Below are positions 21,492 to 29,842 of a stretch of 64,000 bases of DNA, piece after piece. Where the stretch lies: positions 1,922,001-1,986,000 of the forward strand of contig NZ_CP049935.1 in assembly GCF_011383005.1 (NCBI RefSeq), read 5' to 3'. The position numbers and the translations under genes are program-made. Position 1 is the first letter of the stretch; each line of letters opens with the position of its first letter. The stretch is from Phycicoccus sp. HDW14 (GTDB lineage Bacteria; Actinomycetota; Actinomycetes; Actinomycetales; Dermatophilaceae). The notes beneath the pieces were generated by a model that saw nothing but the letters and a program-made list of their open reading frames with translations, was not told where the DNA came from and searched no databases.

Positions 21492-22054
21492 ATGTCGTCC
21501 GTGAGGGTCTTCGTCGCGGTCCAGCCACCCCCGGAGGTCGCCCTGCACCTCGAGGAGTTCCTCGAGCCGCGCCGCGACGTCGAGGGCCCCCGGTGGTCCT
21601 CCCCGTCGGGCTGGCACGTGACGCTGGCCTTCGCCGGCGCGGTGCGCGAGCGGGTGCTCGAGCCGCTGGTCGACCGTGTGGCGTCGGTGGCGCGGGGCCG
21701 GTCGCCGCTGCGGCTCGAGGTGGCCGGGGGCGGGTGCTTCCCGGACGTCTCGCGCGCCAAGGTGCTGTGGGCCGGGGTGTCCGACGGTGGGGTGCTGGCG
21801 CCGCTCGCGGGGCGGTGCGCTCGGCGGTGGCCGTGGTCGGTGGGGCGCCGGACGGCGGGCCGTTCGTGCCGCACGTGACGCTCGGACGGTTCGGGCGGGC
21901 GGTCGACGCGACGCGCTGGGTGCGGGTGCTCGAGACGTACCGGGGCCCGTCGTGGGTGGCCCCGGAGGTCGTGGTGGTCCAGTCGCACCTGCCGCGCGAG
22001 CGCGGTCACCGGCCACGGCACGAGGTGCTGGCGCGCTGCCCGCTCGGCGGCTGA
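21492..22054 (+). CDS. thpR: RNA 2',3'-cyclic phosphodiesterase, ThpR/2H family (one frameshift)
   Basis: Member of the 2H phosphoesterase family (LigT/ThpR), about 187 residues. The two HxT/S signatures are visible: HVTLAFAG near residue 42 and HVTLGRFGR in the second half. One G is missing from GGGG at 21809-21812; repair joins PLAG to AVRSAVAVVGGAPDGGPFVPHVTLG. In-frame start codons occur at 21477, 21489, 21492 and 21501; the family usually begins close to RVFVA, which favours 21492 or 21501. The gene lies divergent from the dynamin-like pair. Confidence 0.82.
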
Positions 22055-22102
22055 CGGCGTCGACGCGTCCCTAGACTGTGCGGCGGCGCCTCCGGGTGCC
22101 GG

Positions 22103-22176
22103 GCCCCCGTAGCTCAGCCGGATAGAGCAAGAGCCTTCTAATCTCGAGGTCGCAGGTTCGAGTCCTGCCGGGGGCA
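22103..22176 (+). tRNA. tRNA-Arg (anticodon TCT)
   Basis: Seventy-four bases without an encoded CCA. Acceptor GCCCCCG pairs with CGGGGGC, the D arm GCTC/GAGC and T arm GCAGG/CCTGC with TTCGAGT are intact, and the loop CTTCTAA gives anticodon TCT. The anticodon stem AGAGC/TCTCG has mismatches at its first (A-G) and last (C-T) positions, leaving three pairs. TAGACT at 22072-22077 is a plausible -10. The 3' end is copied in the following palindrome. Confidence 0.85.
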
Positions 22177-22223
22177 CGAACGTCCATGCGCGAAGCGCAT
22201 CGACGTCGCGCCCCCGGCAGGAC
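22162..22223. repeat. Long palindrome built on the 3' end of tRNA-Arg
   Basis: GTCCTGCCGGGGGC (22162-22175, tRNA T arm and acceptor strand) is exactly inverted at 22210-22223. Between them ACGTC pairs with GACGT and ATGCGC with GCGCAT around a GAA loop. The result is a nearly continuous 62-base hairpin that could act as terminator but also competes with tRNA folding. Confidence 0.8.
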
Positions 22224-22272
22224 GACGGGAGGTGGAGGCGGCACCGAGGAACGAGGTGGCGCCGACACCGGA

Positions 22273-22288
22273 TCCTGCCGGGGGCACG
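22273..22288 (+). repeat. Direct copy of the tRNA-Arg 3' end
   Basis: TCCTGCCGGGGGCACG is identical to 22163-22178, 110 bases downstream of the original. Such a copy of a tRNA end can mark an attachment site, but no integrase is near. Confidence 0.6.
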
Positions 22289-22302
22289 CGCAGCCAGGTC
22301 GT

Positions 22303-22412
22303 TCGAGGTATCCGGCCACCGGATCCGGACGGCGGCATACCTCGACCCACCACGCCGCCCCACGGTTCGAGGTGAAACCGCACCCCCCGACGGCCCGACA
22401 TCACCTCGAACC
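22303..22412. repeat. Two tandem inverted repeats sharing the half-site TTCGAGGT
   Basis: First pair: TCGAGGTAT (22303-22311) with ATACCTCGA (22337-22345). Second pair: GGTTCGAGGTGA (22364-22375) with TCACCTCGAACC (22401-22412), a perfect 12-base match. The four half-sites share TCGAGGT. They lie just past the 3' end of the M20 gene, so they may be terminators or a small REP-like element. Confidence 0.7.
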
Positions 22413-22424
22413 AGCAGGTCGGCG

Positions 22425-23639
22425 TCAGTCGCCGGCGAGCGTCCTCGAGCGCCGCAGGGCCAGCTCGGCGAGCGCACCGGCCACGTCGGGCACGACCGAG
22501 TCGTCGAACGCCGCGCGCGGCGAGTGGTTGTCCTCGGCGAGCGTGTGGTCCTCGAGGGCGCACGCCGAGACGTTGAGGTAGGCGCCCGGGACCTCCTCGA
22601 GCACGAAGGCCATGTCCTCGGACCCGGCCTCGGGGTTGTCCATGTCGGCCCAGTGCTCGGCCCCGAACAGGTCGTGCACGACGTCGCGCGCGAAGGCGAA
22701 CTCGGCCTCGTCGTTGACGGTCACCGGGTAGCCGTTGCCGATGGTCACCTCGGCGGTCAGCCCGTGCGCGGCCGCGATGCCCTGCGCCACCTCCGTGACG
22801 ACCCGGTGCGCCAGCTCGCGGTGCTCGCGCGAGAAGGTCCGCAGGGTCGCGTCGATGACCGCCTCGTCCGGGATGATGTTGTCCTTGGTCCCCGCCGCGA
22901 TCTTCCCGACCGTGAGCACCACCGGGTCCCAGACGCTGAAGCGCCGGGTCACCGCGGTGTGGAAGGCCAGGACGACCTCGCACGCCACCGGCACCGGGTC
23001 CTTGGCCCGCTCGGGCGCCGACCCGTGGCCGCCCACCCCGCGCACGACGACGTGCACCTCGTCGGCGGCGGCCATCAGCGGCCCCGGCCGCCCGAACCAC
23101 GTGCCGCGCGGGTGGTCGGCCGAGTAGACGTGCACCGCGTAGGCCGCGTCGACCCGTCGCCCGGCCGCCTCGAGCAGCCCGTCGCGGATCATCGGCTCGG
23201 CGCCGCCCGGCCCCTCCTCGGCGGGCTGGAACATCAGCACGACGTCGCCGACGAGCTCGTCGCGCAGCTCGTCCAGCACCCGCGCCGCCCCGACGAGTCC
23301 GGCGACGTGCAGGTCGTGACCGCAAGCGTGCATCAGCCCCGTTCTCTCCGAGCGGTACTCGACGTCGACCTCCTCGGTGACCGGCAGCCCGTCCATGTCG
23401 CCGCGCAGCAGGACGACCGGCCGCTCGCCGTCGTGCGGGGCCCGCCCGCGCAGGACCGCCACGACCGACGACAGCCCCTCCCCCGTGTGCACCTCGAGGT
23501 CGAGGCTCTCGAGCGCGGCGAGGACGGTGGCCTGGGTGTCGGGCAGGTGCAGCCCGAGCTCGGGGGCGCGGTGCAGGCGGCGGCGCAGCTCGACGAGCTC
23601 CGGGCCGATGCGGTGGGCGGCGGCGAGGGCGTCGGACAC
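22425..23639 (-). CDS. M20-family amidohydrolase
   Basis: Metal-dependent hydrolase of 404 residues, close to the N-acyl-amino-acid/hippurate hydrolase group (M20D). RGDMDGLPV and MHACGHDLHVA carry metal ligands, FQPAEEGPGGAEPMI has the catalytic Glu pair, and VVRGVGGHGSAPERAKDPV is the dimerisation lid with its conserved His. NHSPRAAFDD near the C-terminus supplies the last ligand. The start GTG is preceded by GAGGAGAA. The natural substrate (N-acyl amino acid, IAA conjugate or similar) is not evident, and neighbours give no hint. Confidence 0.87.
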   Translation of the reverse strand: MSDALAAAHRIGPELVELRRRLHRAPELGLHLPDTQATVLAALESLDLEVHTGEGLSSVVAVLRGRAPHDGERPVVLLRGDMDGLPVTEEVDVEYRSERTGLMHACGHDLHVAGLVGAARVLDELRDELVGDVVLMFQPAEEGPGGAEPMIRDGLLEAAGRRVDAAYAVHVYSADHPRGTWFGRPGPLMAAADEVHVVVRGVGGHGSAPERAKDPVPVACEVVLAFHTAVTRRFSVWDPVVLTVGKIAAGTKDNIIPDEAVIDATLRTFSREHRELAHRVVTEVAQGIAAAHGLTAEVTIGNGYPVTVNDEAEFAFARDVVHDLFGAEHWADMDNPEAGSEDMAFVLEEVPGAYLNVSACALEDHTLAEDNHSPRAAFDDSVVPDVAGALAELALRRSRTLAGD

Positions 23640-23704
23640 GGTTCTCCTCGGGGGTCGGGGGACGGCAATGGGAACAGGACGAACGGGCGGCGGATGACGT
23701 GCGC

Positions 23705-24865
23705 TCAGCCGGCGCGCATCCCGACGAACTCGGTGCGCCGGGCGGCGAGGACCGCGAGCAGCTCGCGTTCCTGGTCGAGCGCGGCGGGGTCGGCGGCGTC
23801 GTGGTGCATCCGGCGGCGCAGGAGGGCGACCTCGCTCGCGGCGTCCTGGAAGGCCCGCATCGCCGCGAGCCCGCGGGGGCCGGCGTTGGCCCGGGCCCAG
23901 ACCCGGGCCTCGCGGCGTCGGGCCATCGACGAGAGCATCGAGACCTCCCCGCGCGAGAGCCAGCCGGCGTCGACGTAGGGCCGCAGGAACTGGCCGATGA
24001 GCCGTCCCTCCCGGCTGCGGGCCCAGGCGACGAACCCGAGGAAGGCGAGGAAGACCGGCACCTCGACGAGCAGGTAGACGGTGACCAGGCCGGAGCCGCC
24101 CGAGACCGCTGCGAGGTTCCACAGGGAGTGGGCGAGGACGGCGAGCAGGTAGCCCACGACCGGCGCCACGAGGCGCGGCAGCCAGGTGCGGCTCGTCGCC
24201 GCGACGCCCACCCCGACCCCGGTGAGCACGGTGAACATCGGGTGCGCGAACGGCGAGAGCAGGCAACGCATGACGAACGTCGCGGTGAGCGACTCCCCGC
24301 CGCCGTCGGTGTAGGCCTGCGCGAGGTACTGGATGTTCTCGGTGAAGGCGAAGCCCGCTGCGCAGATCCCCGCGTAGACCATGCCGTCGGTCACCCCGTC
24401 GAACTCGCGGCGCAGGAACCACCAGACGAGCAGCACGAGCACGCCCTTGAGCGCCTCCTCGACGAACGGCGCGACGAGGACGGCGGTCGTGGAGAGGGCG
24501 GCGTCGGGGTCGGTGGCGCCCTGGAGCACGACGACCGCACCGGTGTTGAAGACGGCGGCCACCAGCGTGGCGACGAGCGCGCCCCAGAGGAAGGCGACGA
24601 CGAGGTAGCGCGTCGGCTCGGACTCGTAGCGGTCGAGCCACAGGAAGGTCGGGATGACGATGCCGAGCGGGACGGCGGCGACGACGAGCGACAGCAGCAC
24701 CGTCTGCACCCCGAAGGTCGCCCCGAGGTAGGCCGAGACGACGAGGGCGGCGAGGAGGAACCCGACCCCGCCGACGCCCACGACCACCCACGAGCGGATG
24801 GCCGACCGGCTCGTGCGGGCCACCCGCAGCGTCCCCGGCGCCACCGCCTGCAGGTCCCCGCTCAT
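23705..24865 (-). CDS. PrsW-family intramembrane metalloprotease
   Basis: A 386-residue membrane protein with about eight hydrophobic helices. The PrsW active-site motifs are present: PFVEEALKG (EExxK), GFAFTENIQY (FxxxEN), SPFAHPMFT and AVLAHSLWN. In Bacillus, PrsW cleaves an anti-sigma factor, but most family members have unknown targets. The cytoplasmic C-terminal ~100 residues are charged and helical. On the minus strand TAGGGT (24878-24873) lies seven bases before the ATG, suggesting a leaderless mRNA divergent from orn. Confidence 0.87.
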   Translation of the reverse strand: MSGDLQAVAPGTLRVARTSRSAIRSWVVVGVGGVGFLLAALVVSAYLGATFGVQTVLLSLVVAAVPLGIVIPTFLWLDRYESEPTRYLVVAFLWGALVATLVAAVFNTGAVVVLQGATDPDAALSTTAVLVAPFVEEALKGVLVLLVWWFLRREFDGVTDGMVYAGICAAGFAFTENIQYLAQAYTDGGGESLTATFVMRCLLSPFAHPMFTVLTGVGVGVAATSRTWLPRLVAPVVGYLLAVLAHSLWNLAAVSGGSGLVTVYLLVEVPVFLAFLGFVAWARSREGRLIGQFLRPYVDAGWLSRGEVSMLSSMARRREARVWARANAGPRGLAAMRAFQDAASEVALLRRRMHHDAADPAALDQERELLAVLAARRTEFVGMRAG

Positions 24866-24935
24866 GGCCCGCACCCTAGCCGGACCGGACCGTTCACCGC
24901 CCGGCCCGACCCCGAGGCGCCCTAGCATGGCCCGC

Positions 24936-25619
24936 ATGTCCACCCCGAGCGACCGAGCACACACCGACCGCATCGTCTGGATCGACTGCGAGATGACCGG
25001 TCTCTCGCTCGAGGCCGACGCCCTGGTCGAGGTCGCCGCGCTCGTCACCGACTTCGAGCTGACCGTGCTCGGCGAGGGCGTCGACGTCGTCGTCCGCCCG
25101 CCCGACGAGGCGCTCGAGCAGATGAACGACTTCGTCCGCGGGATGCACACGACGTCCGGCCTCCTCGACGAGCTCGCCGGCGGCACGACCCTCGAGGAGG
25201 CCCAGGCGCGGGTCCTCGAGTACGTCCGCGAGTGGGTGCCCGAGCCCGGTAAGGCGCCGCTCGGCGGCAACACGGTCGCCACCGACCGGGCCTTCCTCGC
25301 GCGCGACATGGCCGAGCTCGAGGCGCACCTGCACTACCGGATCATCGACGTCTCCTCCATCAAGGAGCTCTCCCGCCGCTGGTTCCCCCGCGCCTACTTC
25401 GCGGCCCCGACCAAGACGGGCGGGCACCGGGCGCTCGCCGACATCCGCGAGTCCATCGCCGAGCTGCGCTACTACCGGGGCGCCGTCTTCGTCGACCCGC
25501 CGGGCCGCTCCAGCGACGACCTCAAGGCCCTCGCGGCCCGTCACGTCGTCGACCACGCGACCCCCGAGGGCGGTTCCGCGGCGCCCGGACCGGAGGCGGT
25601 CGAGAGCACCTCCTCGTAG
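24936..25619 (+). CDS. orn: Oligoribonuclease
   Basis: 3'-5' exoribonuclease (DEDDh family) that degrades nano-RNAs and pGpG to mononucleotides. Motifs are IVWIDCEMTGL (DxE), LGGNTVATDRAFLARDM, and HRALADIRESI (His and Asp). The last ~30 residues are a variable Gly/Ala/Ser tail common in actinobacterial Orn. I choose ATG 24936 over ATG 24927 because TAGCAT at 24923-24928 is a good -10 whose expected start site falls on that ATG (leaderless). The promoter is back to back with that of prsW. tRNA-His follows, a common actinobacterial arrangement. Confidence 0.95.
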   Translation: MSTPSDRAHTDRIVWIDCEMTGLSLEADALVEVAALVTDFELTVLGEGVDVVVRPPDEALEQMNDFVRGMHTTSGLLDELAGGTTLEEAQARVLEYVREWVPEPGKAPLGGNTVATDRAFLARDMAELEAHLHYRIIDVSSIKELSRRWFPRAYFAAPTKTGGHRALADIRESIAELRYYRGAVFVDPPGRSSDDLKALAARHVVDHATPEGGSAAPGPEAVESTSS

Positions 25620-25685
25620 CGGGTAGGATGATCCGCGCTGCGGGCGCACGCCATCCGATCCGTCGGATGACCGGCGCCCGTCGTG

Positions 25686-25761
25686 GTGGGTGTAGCTCAG
25701 CTGGTAGAGCATCGCGTTGTGGTCGCGAGGGCCGCGGGTTCAAGTCCCGTCACTCACCCCA
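25686..25761 (+). tRNA. tRNA-His (anticodon GTG), CCA encoded
   Basis: Acceptor GTGGGTG pairs with CACTCAC, the discriminator is C, and CCA is encoded at 25759-25761. A G at 25685 can serve as the -1 residue. The anticodon loop is TTGTGGT. TAGGAT at 25624-25629 is a plausible -10. Confidence 0.95.
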
Positions 25762-25768
25762 GGTCGAG

Positions 25769-25807
25769 AGGCCCCCCGACCCGCTCCGGCGGGACGGGGG
25801 GCCTTTT
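25769..25807 (+). terminator. Rho-independent terminator after tRNA-His
   Basis: AGGCCCCCCG (25769-25778) pairs with CGGGGGGCCT (25795-25804), with an inner CGC/GCG extension, followed by TTTT. One of the few in the window with a T tail. Confidence 0.9.
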
Positions 25808-25822
25808 GCGAGGATGGAGCGC

Positions 25823-26494
25823 ATGTTCAACCGCAAGGTCTCGGCCGCCGTCACCCTGCTCCTCGTCGCGCTCGTCACCCTGGCCCTCGTGGCCTCGGCC
25901 CTGCCGGTCTTCGCCGGGCAGGCCTCGGCCCTGCCCCTGCACGCGAGGCTCGTCGCGACCACCCCGAAGGACGGCGCCACCGTCCCGACGGTGCAGGAGG
26001 TGCGGATGACCTTCAGCGAGGACGTCAACGAGCAGTTCCTCCGGGTCGAGGTCACCGGCCCGGACGGCGACGAGGTCGACGGCAAGCCCACGGTCGACGG
26101 CGCCACCGTCACCCAGCCGCTGCTCGCCGACCTGCCTCGGGGCGAGCACGAGGTGACCTTCCGCGTCGTCAGCGTCGACGGCCACCCCGTGTCCGGGAAG
26201 GTCACCTTCACGACGACGACCGCCCCGGCGAGCGCCACCCCCACCCCTTCGGACACCGCCAGCGCCTCCCCGACGCCGAGCGCCACGGCGACTCCCACCC
26301 CGTCCCCGACCCCGGGCTCGGCGGCCGCTGCGACGAGCGCCGACGAGGACTCCACCCCGTGGGCGGCGATCGTCATCGGCCTCGTCATCGGCGTCCTCCT
26401 CGGGGCCGTCGTCGTGCGTCTCGTCCTCGCCCGCGCGGCCCGCCGCGGGAGCTCCACCGGCGGGCCCACGGGCGCACCCACCGACCGGCCCTGA
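25823..26494 (+). CDS. CopC-domain copper-resistance-like exported protein with C-terminal anchor
   Basis: Exported copper-binding protein of 223 residues. A signal sequence (about 1-38) precedes LPLHARLVATTPKDGATVP; the His would be near the mature N-terminus, as in CopC, where it binds Cu(II). SVDGHPVSGKVTF carries the second conserved His. After the ~95-residue CopC domain comes a Ser/Thr/Pro linker, a transmembrane helix (AAIVIGLVIGVLLGAVVVRLVL) and a short basic tail, so it is probably tethered to the cell surface. CopD, the usual partner, is not adjacent. ATG 25814 is an alternative start. Confidence 0.85.
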   Translation: MFNRKVSAAVTLLLVALVTLALVASALPVFAGQASALPLHARLVATTPKDGATVPTVQEVRMTFSEDVNEQFLRVEVTGPDGDEVDGKPTVDGATVTQPLLADLPRGEHEVTFRVVSVDGHPVSGKVTFTTTTAPASATPTPSDTASASPTPSATATPTPSPTPGSAAAATSADEDSTPWAAIVIGLVIGVLLGAVVVRLVLARAARRGSSTGGPTGAPTDRP

Positions 26495-26541
26495 CGCCGA
26501 TTTCGCACCGACGGCGGGCGGCTGATAATGTCTCCGCTCGC

Positions 26542-26617
<76 letters not shown>

Positions 26618-26632
26618 CCGCTCACCGAGCAC

Positions 26633-26659
26633 GAGGCTCCCCGCACCACGGGGAGCCTC
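26633..26659 (+). terminator. Hairpin terminator after tRNA-Lys
   Basis: GAGGCTCCCC (26633-26642) pairs perfectly with GGGGAGCCTC (26650-26659). No T tail follows. Confidence 0.75.
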
Positions 26660-26687
26660 ACCCGTATCCGGACCTCCCGGAGGACGC

Positions 26688-27736
26688 ATGGAGCACCGCG
26701 ACGCCGCACCGGCCGCCTCCGTCGTCGTGCCCACCCACCGCGGCGCCCACCGCCTGCCGTTGCTCCTCGACGCGCTCGGGGCCCAGCAGGTCGACGAGCC
26801 GTGGGAGGTCGTCGTCGTCGTCGACGGCCCCGACGCCGCCACCGACGCCGTCCTCGCGATCGCCCCGCGCCACCTCCCCCTCGTCGTCGTGCACCGCCCG
26901 GCCTCCACGGGCGTGGCGGCCGCCCTGAACACGGGCACGGAGGCGGCGCGCGGGCGGGTCGTCATCCGCTGCGACGACGACCTCACCCCCGCCCCGGACA
27001 TGGTCGCGCGGCACCTGGCCCACCATGCCGGCGACGAGCGGGTCGGGGTCATCGGCCCGACGCGCGACGTCCTGCCCGACTCCCGCTACGCGCGGGCGTA
27101 CGGGCGCGCGGCCACCCAGCGGGCGGTCACCGCGGTGCTGGCCGCCCCGAGCCCGAGCGTTGGAGGCACTGGGCGGCGCACACGTCGGTGCGTCGCGACG
27201 TCCTCGAGGAGGCGGGCGGCTACGACCCCGCGTTCTCCTACCGCGAGGACTCCGAGCTCGGGCTGCGGCTGGCCCGCGACGGCGTGCGGATGGTCGTCGA
27301 CCCCGCCCTCGTCCTGCCCCACCGCGGTGCACCGGCCGACGCCCGCACGCGTGTCGCGCGGGCCTGGGTCAGCGGCGCCTCCGAGGTCCTCTTCGCCCAG
27401 CGCCACCCCGACGTCGCGCCGCCCGCCGTACCGGCTCCCTCCGGCGCGGCGGCGCAGGCGTGGGAGGCGGCGACGGGGGCGCTGGCCGCCCTCATGCCCT
27501 CGCACGCGGCCGCCCGGCGGGTGGGGTCGGCCGTCGACCGCCTGCTCCGGGTCCTGCCGCTGGGCGCGGCCGGCCGGGTCGTCTCGCTGGCCGTCGAGGC
27601 CGCGGCGCGCGCCGGCCGCCGACACGGCCGCCCCGAGCAGCGGGCCTACCGCAGCCAGAAGGACGCCGAGCTCGAGGGCGAGGCCCGTCGGGCAGCCGCA
27701 CGGGACGCCGCACGGGACGCCGGGCGTCAGAGGTAG
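26688..27736 (+). CDS. GT2 family glycosyltransferase (one frameshift)
   Basis: About 349 residues after repair. GT-A landmarks are ASVVVPTHRGAHRLPLLLDAL, WEVVVVVDGPDAATD, the CDDDLTPAPDM segment (metal-binding Asp cluster) and YREDSELGLRLARDG with the catalytic ED. One C is missing from CCCC at 27145-27148; repair gives APEPERWRHWAAHTSVRR. The ATG at 26688 has GGAGG at the right distance. The last ~25 residues are charged (QRAYRSQKDAELEGEARR). It ends ten bases into the 3' end of the convergent GroES-like gene. Acceptor and donor are unknown. Confidence 0.82.
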
Positions 27737-28061
27737 AGCCCGGTGCTCCCCTCGTCGACGCGTTCGGCGGCGACGGCGTGGATGTCCTTCTCGCGCAACA
27801 GGACGTAGTCCTTGACGCCGATCTCGACCTCGGCGCGGTCCTCGGGGTCGAAGAGCACGCGGTCGCCCGCCTCGACCTGCCGGACGTTCGGGCCCGTGGC
27901 GACGACCGCGCCCCACGACAGGCGCCGGCCGACGCTGGCCGTCGCGGGGATGACGATGCCCCGCCCGAGCGGCGCTCGCCGGCCTCGCCCTCGAGGCTCA
28001 CGAGCACGCGGTCGTGGAGCATCCGGATGGGCAGCCTGGACCGGCTGCGCGAGGGGGACAC
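27727..28061 (-). CDS. GroES-like co-chaperonin family protein (one frameshift)
   Basis: About 111 residues after repair. The GroES fold signature is clear: RMLHDRVLVSLEGEAGERRSGG, GIVIPATASVG, WGAVVATGPNV, EAGDRVLFDPEDRAEVEIGVKDYVLLREKDIHAV. One base is missing from the CCCC at 27959-27962. It is a divergent GroES paralog without a groEL neighbour, next to DUF3618 and bcp genes; whether it still binds a chaperonin is unknown. The GTG 28061 start includes RLPIRM before the conserved LHDRV; ATG 28022 is an alternative. Confidence 0.78.
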
Positions 28062-28062
28062 C

Positions 28063-28326
28063 TCAGCGGCGACGCAGGGCGCGGTAGGCGACGACCCCGC
28101 CGACGACCGCGACGACCGCGACGACGGCCGCGAGGCGCTCGACGCGCAGCTCGCCCTCGGGCGTCTGGGCGACGTCGGCGAAGCGGGCCCGGGCGGCCTC
28201 GGTCTGCCGGCGGAAGATGGCCTTCGGGGTGGCCTTGCCGACGAGCTCGTCGACGGTGCGGGCCAGCCGCTCGCGCCGGGCGACGACCTCGGCCTCGAGG
28301 GAGGCGATGGAGGTGTTCTGGCTCAT
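28063..28326 (-). CDS. DUF3618 small membrane protein
   Basis: 87 residues: an amphipathic N-terminal helix (SIASLEAEVVARRERLARTVDELVGKATPKAIFRR is the family signature), then one transmembrane helix (AAVVAVVAVVGGVVAYRAL) and RRR at the end. Function unknown; often found near transporter or peroxiredoxin genes in Actinobacteria. It starts just before the end of bcp, with a GTG at 28332 as alternative start, so the bcp-DUF3618-groES-like genes form one unit. Confidence 0.85.
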   Translation of the reverse strand: MSQNTSIASLEAEVVARRERLARTVDELVGKATPKAIFRRQTEAARARFADVAQTPEGELRVERLAAVVAVVAVVGGVVAYRALRRR

Positions 28327-28328
28327 CG

Positions 28329-28808
28329 TCACGCCCCCTCGTCGAGCCCCAGGTCACGGCGCAGCTTGGCGACGTGCCCGGTGGCCTTGACGTTGTACCA
28401 GGCGTGCGTGACCGTGCCCTGCTCGTCGAGGACGACCGTGCTGCGGATGACGCCCTGCACGGTCTTGCCGTAGAGCTTCTTCTCGCCGAAGGCGCCCCAG
28501 GCGTCCATCACGGAGCGGTCGGCGTCGGACAGCAGCGGGACGCTCAGGTGCTCCTTCTCGCGGAAGCGGGCGAGCTTCTCGGGCTTGTCGGGCGAGATGC
28601 CGAGCACGGTGTAGCCCTGGCCGGACAGGGAGTCGAGGGACTCGCTGAAGTCGCAGGCCTGCTTCGTGCAGCCGGGGGTCATCGCCGCCGGGTAGAAGTA
28701 GACGATGACCTTGCGACCGCGCAGGTCGCTCAGGGTCACGTCCGTCCCGGTGTCGTCGGGAAGGGTGAAGTCGGGGGCGGCGTCGCCGGCCTCGAGCCTC
28801 GCGCTCAT
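28329..28808 (-). CDS. bcp: Thioredoxin-dependent thiol peroxidase (Bcp/PrxQ type)
   Basis: Reduces hydroperoxides in the cytoplasm. 159 residues, the usual length: GDAAPDFTLPDDTG, then YPAAMTPGCTKQACDF, where the Cys of TPGCT is the peroxidatic residue and the Cys five residues later the resolving one; GISPDKPEKLARF follows. The catalytic Thr-x-x-Cys arrangement is intact. First gene of the bcp-DUF3618-groES-like unit. Confidence 0.95.
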   Translation of the reverse strand: MSARLEAGDAAPDFTLPDDTGTDVTLSDLRGRKVIVYFYPAAMTPGCTKQACDFSESLDSLSGQGYTVLGISPDKPEKLARFREKEHLSVPLLSDADRSVMDAWGAFGEKKLYGKTVQGVIRSTVVLDEQGTVTHAWYNVKATGHVAKLRRDLGLDEGA

Positions 28809-28905
28809 CTGCTGCTCTCCTGACGTCGGTCGGGGCGTCCTCGTCCGTGCCAACCTACCGCCATCGTCCGTCGGTGGGGTGCGGGTGGCTCCCCCGGACG
28901 TGACG

Positions 28906-28941
28906 GGGCGCCCGCGGCGACGGGTGTCGCGGCGGGCGCCC
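28906..28941. terminator. Hairpin between snapalysin gene and bcp region
   Basis: GGGCGCCCGC (28906-28915) pairs with GCGGGCGCCC (28932-28941). It lies eight bases past the 3' end of the snapalysin-like gene, consistent with its terminator. Confidence 0.75.
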
Positions 28942-28948
28942 GGGGTGC

Positions 28949-29629
28949 TCAGCGGGTCGAGAACGCGGCGGCGTCGAGCGACGGAGCCGCGAAGCCACCC
29001 CCGAAGACGGCGTCGACCTCGGCGCTCTCCTGCGCGTCGGGGTACGGGTTGGTGCACGAGGGGCCGGGGCCACCACCGGACATCAGCTCGCTGCAGGGGC
29101 CGGAGTAGTTGTCGGGCAGGCCGAGGACGTGCCCGGTCTCGTGGGCGGTGACGCGCAGGCTGTCGTACTGCTGGTTCTGGGCGTAGTCGAGGAACACCGA
29201 GCCGCTGCCCGCGCCGTAGACCTGGGCGTAGGAACCGCGCGGGTCGTTGCCCTCGCTGTAGGTGAGCGAGGCACCGCCGCCGGTCGTCCGCACGAGCTGG
29301 ACGTTGGAGACCGAGGAGTTCCAGATCTGCGCGGACTGCGAGATCTCGGTCTGGAAGGACGGGGCCCCGCTCGCCGAGTAGTACACGGTGTAGGCCGCGA
29401 GCCTCTGGGTGATGCCCTTGCGCTCGGCGTTCTCGCGCTTCTCCAGCGCCTTGTCGACGATGGCCTGGAGGCGCGCGTTCTGCGCGGCCTCGCCGCTGTT
29501 CGGGGTGTAGCCGGACGTCCCGCTGGTCGAGGGCGCCGGGGCGGGCGCGGCGTCGGCGACGGCGAGGGGGCCGACGGCGAGGGCCGCGGTCGCGGCGAGG
29601 GCGCCGAGGACGGAGGTGCGGTGCTTCAC
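28949..29629 (-). CDS. Secreted snapalysin-type zinc metalloprotease (M7)
   Basis: Small extracellular neutral protease of 226 residues with signal peptide (about 1-30, ending VADAAPA) and a propeptide. The mature domain starts near AAYTVYYSASGAPSF and carries HETGHVLGLPD, the HExxHxxGxxD zinc site in which the third ligand is Asp as in Streptomyces snapalysin, followed by NYSGPCSELMSGGGPGPSCTN with the family's Met turn and disulfide cysteines. The start GTG has AAGGAGAC at an ideal distance. The leader contains two strong hairpins. Confidence 0.92.
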   Translation of the reverse strand: MKHRTSVLGALAATAALAVGPLAVADAAPAPAPSTSGTSGYTPNSGEAAQNARLQAIVDKALEKRENAERKGITQRLAAYTVYYSASGAPSFQTEISQSAQIWNSSVSNVQLVRTTGGGASLTYSEGNDPRGSYAQVYGAGSGSVFLDYAQNQQYDSLRVTAHETGHVLGLPDNYSGPCSELMSGGGPGPSCTNPYPDAQESAEVDAVFGGGFAAPSLDAAAFSTR

Positions 29630-29653
29630 GGTGTCTCCTTGGAGAGGTCGACT

Positions 29654-29701
29654 GCACCGGCGCGCGGCCGGTGCCGGACAGGGCCGCTGCACGGCCCTGT
29701 C
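29654..29701 (-). promoter_or_regulatory. Structured leader of the snapalysin gene
   Basis: Two hairpins lie just upstream of the ribosome site: GCACCGG/CCGGTGC (29654-29674) and GACAGGGCCG/CGGCCCTGTC (29677-29701, five-base loop). Farther up (29747-29800) TTGAC recurs three times. Together these suggest control of expression, but no known riboswitch is recognised. Confidence 0.45.
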
Positions 29702-29842
29702 TCCACCGTCATCACGGACCCGCGCTGCGGCGCAACGCGTCCTGACCGACTTGACCGAGTCTTTGACGGGTCCGTGACAGGTGCGTCAGGTCCCTTGACC
29801 GGGGCCGGGCGTGTTCCGTGGGTGTTCTTGACCCGCAGTGCG

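Noticed and set aside
22162..22288. Prophage or island attachment sites at tRNA-Arg
   Set aside because: The copies are only 110 bases apart with no integrase nearby, so at most a scar remains.
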